64,000 bases of DNA from Paracidovorax oryzae ATCC 19882 (GTDB lineage: Bacteria > Pseudomonadota > Gammaproteobacteria > Burkholderiales > Burkholderiaceae_C), in assembly GCF_000687165.1 (NCBI RefSeq), contig NZ_JMKU01000006.1:205949-269948 (forward strand), in the 5' to 3' direction. The notes under the pieces were generated by a model. That model made no database searches. It worked only from the letters and a program-made list of their open reading frames with translations, and was not told where the DNA came from. Shown here piece by piece: positions 59,060 through 64,000 of the stretch. Made by a program: the position numbers and the translations under genes. How positions within the stretch are numbered: position 1 is the first letter of the stretch; the number at the start of each line of letters is the position of its first letter.

Positions 59060-59518
59060 ATGATGAAAGAAGTTGACGCATCCGAGGCCAGGTACGGTTA
59101 TCTGCTGCAACTGAACGCTGCGAGAGGCTCAGGAGACGTTGCCGCGGCTCGGCTCGCAGAGCTTGCGCTGCAGGCGCTTTGTCCGGAGCTTGTTGGGCTC
59201 GACCTCTGGAGCTGCTCGGGGTGGACCGAAGGCGCGAAGGCGTTGCTGAGCCAATCTCCGCCAGGCACCGCACTGGTGGACGAGGCTTGCGACGGGCTCG
59301 TCGTTCTCGTTCAGGGACAGGTCGTCGGTTTGCCGCGGCTTACTCGTGCGGGTGGGTGCTATCTCACCGAAGGAGGGCTCCCGTTGTTGGGCCGCGAGGC
59401 CGGCCCGGAACATTGGGACTATGAAAGAAGTTGCTGGGAGGCTCATGAGCCCATGCACGCGAGGGACGTTCTTCTGTTCCCGCACCGGACCACGGTGCGA
59501 TTTGTCGAGGTCGCATGA
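59060..59518 (+). CDS. Hypothetical ICE protein
   Basis: A 152-residue protein (MMKEVDASEARYGYLLQLNAAR start; 59063 is an equally possible start). Leu/Ala-rich with a segment PHRTTVRFVEVA at the end. No family recognised. It ends just before a strong terminator. Confidence 0.5.
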   Translation: MMKEVDASEARYGYLLQLNAARGSGDVAAARLAELALQALCPELVGLDLWSCSGWTEGAKALLSQSPPGTALVDEACDGLVVLVQGQVVGLPRLTRAGGCYLTEGGLPLLGREAGPEHWDYERSCWEAHEPMHARDVLLFPHRTTVRFVEVA

Positions 59519-59523
59519 CTTTC

Positions 59524-59560
59524 GCCCAGGGATGCCGCAAGGCGCCCCTGGGCTTTTTTT
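59524..59560 (+). terminator. Intrinsic terminator before kfrA
   Basis: GCCCAGGG (59524-59531) pairs with CCCTGGGC (59546-59553), followed by seven Ts. It closes the block of leader-controlled genes. Confidence 0.88.
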
Positions 59561-59598
59561 CGTCGATCGACGCGCGAGGCCGCACCTCAAATAGGCGC

Positions 59599-59632
59599 TT
59601 GCGTTCTGTATTGTTATGTAATACACTACATA
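59599..59632 (+). promoter_or_regulatory. kfrA promoter with overlapping operator
   Basis: TTGCGT (59599-59604) and TACACT (59622-59627) are 17 bases apart. TATGTA-N6-TACATA (59615-59632) and TGTATT/AATACA (59607-59625) overlap the -10. KfrA proteins bind such sites in their own promoters, so this is probably an autoregulatory operator. Confidence 0.6.
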
Positions 59633-59661
59633 CAACAAACAACCGCACCCCCGGAGATTTA

Positions 59662-60564
59662 TATGTCCAGTGAAGCAACTATCACCGAGAAACTCATCAT
59701 CGAAGCGTGTGAGGCTCTTGCAGCTGAGGGGACTCGGTCAACGAATGAGTCTGTGAGAACCCGTCTCGCACTGATGACCGGAACCAAGGGCGGCTCTTAC
59801 GCGACGATCGGCCCGGTCGTGAGGGCGTGGAACGAGGCCCGCAAATCAGCTGCGACGGCGGGCAGCGCACGCGAGCCGGCTCCACAAATCGTGATGGACA
59901 AGCTTCAGGCGTGGTCGGCGGACCTATGGGCGGCCGCGCTCAAGCTTGCGGACGACCGGCTCGCGGCGGAGCGCGCGGGACTCGAACGCGCCCGGGCCGA
60001 GCTCGAGAGCGAAGCGGCCGAAGCCCTGGACTTGGCAGAGCGACGCGAAGCCGAGCGCGATGAGGCGCGCCGGGCTGCTGCCACCGAATCGGAGCAACTG
60101 CGCGGCGCCCTGGCGGAGGCGCAAGCAGAGGCGGGCGCTCAGGCCGCACGCGCAGCCGCCGCCGAGGCGAGGGCAACGGAAATCGCAGTCCGTGCGGAGG
60201 ATCTGCAGGAGCGCTTGCAGAATGAGGAGGGGCGCCACAAGACGGCGAGCGAGGAGCTCACCCGTATGCGATCCGTGGTCGCCCGGCTGGAGCAGCAAGC
60301 CAGCGATCAAGCGCGGCAGTTAGCTGCTGCCCTCGAAGAGATCAAGCAGGCGCGCAACGCGCTGGAGGCCGAGCGAGATCGAGCCCGAGCAGAGCTTGCG
60401 GAGGAGCGCCGCCGACTCGAGGGAAGCGTGGACGAAGTGAAGCGCGAACTGGCGTCGGCACGAAAGGAAGCCCTGGACGCGACCACCCAGCTGGCTCGTG
60501 CCGGAGGCCGCATCGAGGCCCTTGAAGCGCAGTTGGCCAAGGTGCAGCCGGCGAAGCAGAAATA
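59662..60564 (+). CDS. kfrA: KfrA-type DNA-binding coiled-coil protein
   Basis: A 300-residue protein. The N-terminal 95 residues form the KfrA DNA-binding domain (IIEACEALAAEGTRSTNESVRTRLALMTGTKGGSYATIGPVVRAWNE), and residues about 100-290 are a long Ala/Glu/Arg-rich coiled coil. KfrA of IncP/IncN-type plasmids forms filaments and aids stability and segregation. The coordinates use the ATG after GGAGATTTAT. An autoregulatory palindrome lies in its promoter. It is monocistronic or leads into two small genes. Confidence 0.88.
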
Positions 60565-60622
60565 GTGGGGGCAGGCGGCATCCGCCAGTTCCGAAATCCA
60601 TCACTTCAACCCCGGAGGGAAT

Positions 60623-60985
60623 ATGAATCAAACACGCTCCAGACGGATACCGTCCGCAGAGAAGGACGCGGCGGTCATGGCGGTCCTTCGCTCGGCCGAG
60701 GCGCCCCTAACGACGGCGGACATCGCTCGGCGCGTCAACGACGCCTGGTGCTACCCCGACCTGGTGCCAAAGACCTCGCCCGTGTCCCACGCACTGGCGC
60801 GCATCGGGGCGATGCGAGACGATCGCAACCGCTATTGGCTGGGCGATACCAAGTGTTCGCCCGGGCCGAAGCCGCCGGCGGCGACGGAGCGGATGCTGTA
60901 CAGGACCACGCTGGTCTGCCGCGCCCCTGCCAACGGGCGATGGTTGGCGCGCGTGTTGGCGGGTGCGGGAGGGCAATTGCTGTGA
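60623..60985 (+). CDS. Small hypothetical winged-helix-like ICE protein
   Basis: A 120-residue protein with GGAGGGA before the ATG. The first 70 residues (AVMAVLRSAEAPLTTADIARRVNDAWCYPDLVPKTSPVSHALARIGAMRDDRNRYWLG) look like a winged helix, and the C-terminal part is basic and Ala/Arg-rich. It overlaps the next gene by 4 bases (GTGA). No family recognised. Confidence 0.55.
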   Translation: MNQTRSRRIPSAEKDAAVMAVLRSAEAPLTTADIARRVNDAWCYPDLVPKTSPVSHALARIGAMRDDRNRYWLGDTKCSPGPKPPAATERMLYRTTLVCRAPANGRWLARVLAGAGGQLL

Positions 60986-61401
60986 GCCCATCAGACGCAG
61001 TTGCGAAACTCGAGCAGGACGCCGTGACCGGGCAGGCGCTCGATCTTCTGCGCAGGGCGGCCAGCTACCTCGAACGTTTACCCGCTGTGCCGGCAACTCG
61101 CGAACTGGCCAAGGAGCTCTCCGACTTCGTGGAATCCCCGAAGACACGGGCCAGCGCGCGAGCGACACGTGCGCGCGCTGATGCCGCATCGGCGAAGTAC
61201 GCCCATGTCGCGGCACCCACCGGGCTGACGCTATTCCAAGCCGTGGTGGAGGGCGACGTGCTCTATGTCAAAGCTCCGCCGATCGGCGGGTATCTCGATG
61301 ATCTTGGGCGCATGCGAAAGCTTCACGGGGGCGTCCGCTTCCACCTGGAAACACCTCCCAGCGACTTCGTTCCGTGGCACCTCGACCTGCGAACGCGATG
61401 A
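60982..61401 (+). CDS. Hypothetical ICE protein coupled to the preceding gene
   Basis: A 139-residue protein starting with GTG at 60982 in a GTGA overlap, hence probably translationally coupled. It is helical at first (AVAKLEQDAVTGQALDLLRRAASYLERLPAV), then Ala/Arg/Lys-rich, with a beta-rich C-terminal third (LTLFQAVVEGDVLYVKAPPIGGYLDDLGRMRKL). No family is recognised. Confidence 0.55.
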   Translation: MSPSDAVAKLEQDAVTGQALDLLRRAASYLERLPAVPATRELAKELSDFVESPKTRASARATRARADAASAKYAHVAAPTGLTLFQAVVEGDVLYVKAPPIGGYLDDLGRMRKLHGGVRFHLETPPSDFVPWHLDLRTR

Positions 61402-61520
61402 TAAATTCAATGCAGCCTGGTCTTCGGCCATACGCACCCAGCGGTGGTGAGAGCGGCACTGCGAGAGCGATGTCTATCGAGCAGAGCCAATGTCAATGAT
61501 GCAAATTGAAGGACAGTTGG

Positions 61521-62381
61521 TCAGAGGTCGCACTTCATCAAGAACATATTAACATGTTCAATCTTCGTGGCGATTAGGGTGAAATTATCGTCAGCAGTAC
61601 TCCCGCCCCAGAGTAAAGCACAAGCCCTTGCCATCGATGGGTGCCAGGGAATTTGTTTATCGACGCATGCGATGAATTTTGTATCCCATATGATTGATCC
61701 ACTCATTCCTTTGGGACAGGGGTGAGGGACAGAAGATCCGAACTTATTAATTCCTGACTTCGGGTAAGATATGACTGCGTGATATTCTGGATCGAAACCG
61801 ACAAAATCATTCGAATGCCGTGGTGGCGAGGCTTCCTGGGTGAGTAGTGGCTTTCCTAATAGAGTCAAGTGTTTCGAGTCGGCAACTTTTAAATGTTCAA
61901 CGGAAAAGTTACCTTTTCGAATTAACTCATATCCAGGATAGCCCACAAGAAAAAGAAATTCTTCCTTCACCGGTTGAAATCGATCATCGAAGTAAAATGG
62001 ATCGAGAAGCCGATTTGCCGGCAATCTTAAGTCTTGAGGGAGAGATTCATTCTCCATCACTAAGATGGCCACATCGTGTGGTTTACCCAAAGCCCTTGAA
62101 TGAGCGAAATTCGCTGCGTATTGCCCAGAATCTATGGGTAGATGTGCGCAAGTGCCATTTGCAGGAATATTCTTGACGACATGCTCATTCGTAAGAATGA
62201 AGTTGTTATTCTTGCCTTTGATATAAGTTCCTGAGCCGCCAGCGGTCAGCTTTTCCAGTCTACCGGGATCGTAATATGGGAGCGCTGTAGTATACTTAAA
62301 AAAATAATCAGTCATTTCTCTGAGAACCTTGCGAATCTCTTCTTGGATTATCTTTTCGGTATTGCTGGTTTTCTTTGGCAT
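61521..62381 (-). CDS. Trypsin-like serine peptidase
   Basis: A 286-residue cytoplasmic-looking peptidase of the trypsin/chymotrypsin fold. The triad is His67 in ILTNEHVV, Asp103 in PHDVAILVM and Ser227 in CPKGMSGSIIWD, and no signal peptide is seen. AT content is much higher than that of the flanking ICE genes, suggesting separate acquisition. Only 101 bases separate it from a co-directional lipase gene, so the pair may be an operon. Trypsin-like proteins without export signals in mobile islands often serve defence or toxin processing, but no specific system is recognised. Confidence 0.7.
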   Translation of the reverse strand: MPKKTSNTEKIIQEEIRKVLREMTDYFFKYTTALPYYDPGRLEKLTAGGSGTYIKGKNNNFILTNEHVVKNIPANGTCAHLPIDSGQYAANFAHSRALGKPHDVAILVMENESLPQDLRLPANRLLDPFYFDDRFQPVKEEFLFLVGYPGYELIRKGNFSVEHLKVADSKHLTLLGKPLLTQEASPPRHSNDFVGFDPEYHAVISYPKSGINKFGSSVPHPCPKGMSGSIIWDTKFIACVDKQIPWHPSMARACALLWGGSTADDNFTLIATKIEHVNMFLMKCDL

Positions 62382-62482
62382 ATCAATTAAAAAATAAGTA
62401 TGATGATTCGATATGGTGATAATTCCGTCAATCAGCCCTGCAAACCGCGATGCTAAAATATTGCTATATATCGCCTTGGCCG

Positions 62483-63421
62483 CTATGGTTCAAGACCGGA
62501 GTTAACTGCTTTCCGACGTCGACTTGCCTCACAGGCGTAAAAGTCTGTGTTTTTAATAAATTCTGCAGGCTCACCTGTTTTTAGGCCGGTAGGGAGCTTT
62601 TCATCAGCCACTTGTGCAATATGCAACATGTCTCGTAATAAAACATATCGGAAGTGAGCATAAAGCGATGTCGATGCAATTCCGTCGTAGACAGCTGTTT
62701 GTTCCATGCGGGCATTGATAGGTAGGCGCCATGGCAAAGTCGACTGTTGACGCCTAATCTCTGCGAGAAACTCCCTCTTCATGTAGACGAGCCAAATCTT
62801 GTCATTTCTTTTTCCGTTAGCCCAAGTATTGGGACTTGGATTTCCCGCCCATGCTTGGTATATTAGAGCTCCTGTTTTTTCATCTTTCGCGACATGAATG
62901 GCTAGAGCACCGCCTAAAGAGATGCCGGTCACAATAATTTTTTTTCCGACGGCATAGGGCTCCTCGCTAACGGAAATTACCAAGTCTTTGGCTCTCATTA
63001 ATTGAGATTGACTTGCTAAAATGTTGGCGAATAGCCAATCCCAAAGATCATCGCTGCCCCTAAAAGCAATTATGATCTGCTTTTCGCCTTGTGGGGAGAT
63101 ATATTCATAGATGTCAGCGGCAAAGCCGCTGAAGTCATGCATTTCAATTCTTTCGATTAACGTCATCGATCTTGGAGTACCAATCCAATGATCTAAGCTC
63201 TCTACATCCTGTTTTTGTAGTGTTAGCGCGGCTGCCGTTATATACGGGTAGCCAGCGAGTGATATCTCGGCGCGACGTTTGTCGGCACGGGTGCGATCTT
63301 CCGATTCTTTATAAATGTTGTTACACCAGAACAGGCCCTTTTCTCGCTCTCTATAGATGTGAGGCAGCACTGAGCAGCCGCTTACCATCACCCCGATGAG
63401 CAATGTCAAAAACAATCGCAT
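62483..63421 (-). CDS. Class 3 lipase-like lipoprotein
   Basis: A 312-residue lipoprotein: the ATG at 63421 has GGGAGGG 6 bases upstream and begins MRLFLTLLIGVMVSGC, a lipobox. The catalytic domain has FRGSDD (oxyanion-hole region of class 3 lipases) and the elbow VTGISLGGALAIHVA. The upstream frame to 63568 is rejected. AT-rich like its neighbour. It may hydrolyse phospholipids at the outer or inner membrane face; whether it attacks self, competitors or phage-infected membranes is unknown. Confidence 0.72.
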   Translation of the reverse strand: MRLFLTLLIGVMVSGCSVLPHIYREREKGLFWCNNIYKESEDRTRADKRRAEISLAGYPYITAAALTLQKQDVESLDHWIGTPRSMTLIERIEMHDFSGFAADIYEYISPQGEKQIIIAFRGSDDLWDWLFANILASQSQLMRAKDLVISVSEEPYAVGKKIIVTGISLGGALAIHVAKDEKTGALIYQAWAGNPSPNTWANGKRNDKIWLVYMKREFLAEIRRQQSTLPWRLPINARMEQTAVYDGIASTSLYAHFRYVLLRDMLHIAQVADEKLPTGLKTGEPAEFIKNTDFYACEASRRRKAVNSGLEP

Positions 63422-64000
63422 GTGCCCTCCCACTCTTTTATCTTCACTGTCCCACGTGCACTGTTTAGAGTCAAGTGCTGTATGTAAAATCAGAGTCTGA
63501 TCGAGCGAAAAATCTGCACTCGGTGAGTACATGCGGACAGGATGTACGCTATCCGCTAAAGGCGGCAAATACCCAAGACGCTGGGCGTCATGGCCGCGAG
63601 GTAGCGCAAGGCGGGGCCGGGCACATTACTGAGCGAGTGCCAGCAGCGGCGCAGCCAGCCCATCGCAAGGAAGCGTGCCAAGGCGGACACGTGTCCGCCG
63701 GCATCCGGCACCTGGGGGACAAGTTACTACGCACCATCGGGTAGGCCCGCGCCACCGTGGGCATGTCGATAACGACCGACTACTACAACATGAGGCGGCG
63801 CACGCTTCCTGGACCCGGGAGTGAATGCGTTCTTCAAGCTATCGGCTGCCAAGGCTAGGGTGCGCGTGCGACCGGCAAAGCGTGAGCCTAGCGGGAAGAA
63901 ATGGCCGGAGCATGTCAAGATAGTTGTCGCGTCGATCAAGCAGCCCGAGGCTGCGTATTCGATGCGGTCGCCGCGGCATCGGCGATGCCGTCGCGCTCAG
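63422..64000. other. Right-end stretch with no confident gene
   Basis: No frame in these 579 bases has both a plausible start and a recognised family. The open segments of 70-89 codons are not convincing. The GC content returns to the high level of the main island at about 63550. One plus frame from about 63830 to the window end lacks stops (NAFFKLSAAKARVRVRPAKR) and could be the remnant of a gene, but was not identified. Confidence 0.4.

Noticed and set aside
61847..62176. 109-codon plus-strand frame
   Set aside because: Antisense to the trypsin-like peptidase, whose catalytic triad is intact.
63500..64000. Transposase remnant at the right end
   Set aside because: No DDE, HUH or recombinase motif, and no terminal inverted repeats were found.

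Overview
The window is high-GC DNA from a plant-associated betaproteobacterium, most likely an Acidovorax/Paracidovorax-type member of the Comamonadaceae. The pointers are several Bug-family solute receptors, a LuxR solo of the plant-responsive subfamily, and a YopJ/HopZ-type type III effector gene preceded by a perfect plant-inducible-promoter (PIP) box. The genus is inferred; no rRNA, tRNA or housekeeping marker was found.

Bases 1-10,059 hold a cell-surface polysaccharide locus. A TPR plus beta-barrel outer-membrane protein, two AlgJ/AlgX-like SGNH proteins, an AlgI-like MBOAT acyltransferase and an AlgF-like periplasmic protein face a convergent set of a DltA-like adenylating ligase, an acyl carrier protein and an acyl-CoA dehydrogenase-fold enzyme. 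Together they suggest an acyl group built on a carrier protein and handed to a polysaccharide. Bases 10,138-16,114 hold a catabolic cluster (two Bug receptors, amidohydrolase, CaiB-type CoA transferase, CitE-like lyase) with a divergent LysR regulator.

Bases 16,125-28,483 look like one plant-signal regulon. A LuxR solo carrying Met and Trp at the two diagnostic AHL-pocket positions sits with a proline-iminopeptidase/nitrilase/peptide-ABC-transporter operon, a porin and a secreted hydrolase. Two CT-N12-AG lux-box-like palindromes lie at the expected promoters. Bases 29,407-33,227 carry an alginate-lyase-family lipoprotein and the YopJ-family effector.

From about 33.3 kb the window enters an integrative and conjugative element of the PFGI-1/SPI-7/ICEclc type: ParA, ParB, DUF2857, a replication-like protein, a 36-bp tandem repeat array, PFL_4669-family, DUF3158, SSB, DUF3577 (STY4534) and DUF3275 proteins. 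Accessory genes follow: an SNF2 helicase, an N6-adenine-type methylase, a zinc-containing helicase, KfrA and many short orphans. At the right end are two AT-rich cargo genes, a trypsin-like protease and a class 3 lipase lipoprotein. No integrase, relaxase or conjugation pilus gene is in the window, so the element continues to the right.

The most unusual feature is a family of structured 5' leaders between about 46.5 and 55.1 kb. Eight copies of a small hairpin with a conserved TGAGC-type loop and covarying stem precede seven different genes. At least a dozen start codons are preceded by a second hairpin that begins AACCC or ACCC. Three leaders also have mutually exclusive upstream hairpins, and several contain intrinsic terminators ahead of the ribosome binding site. 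This looks like element-wide RNA-based control of expression.
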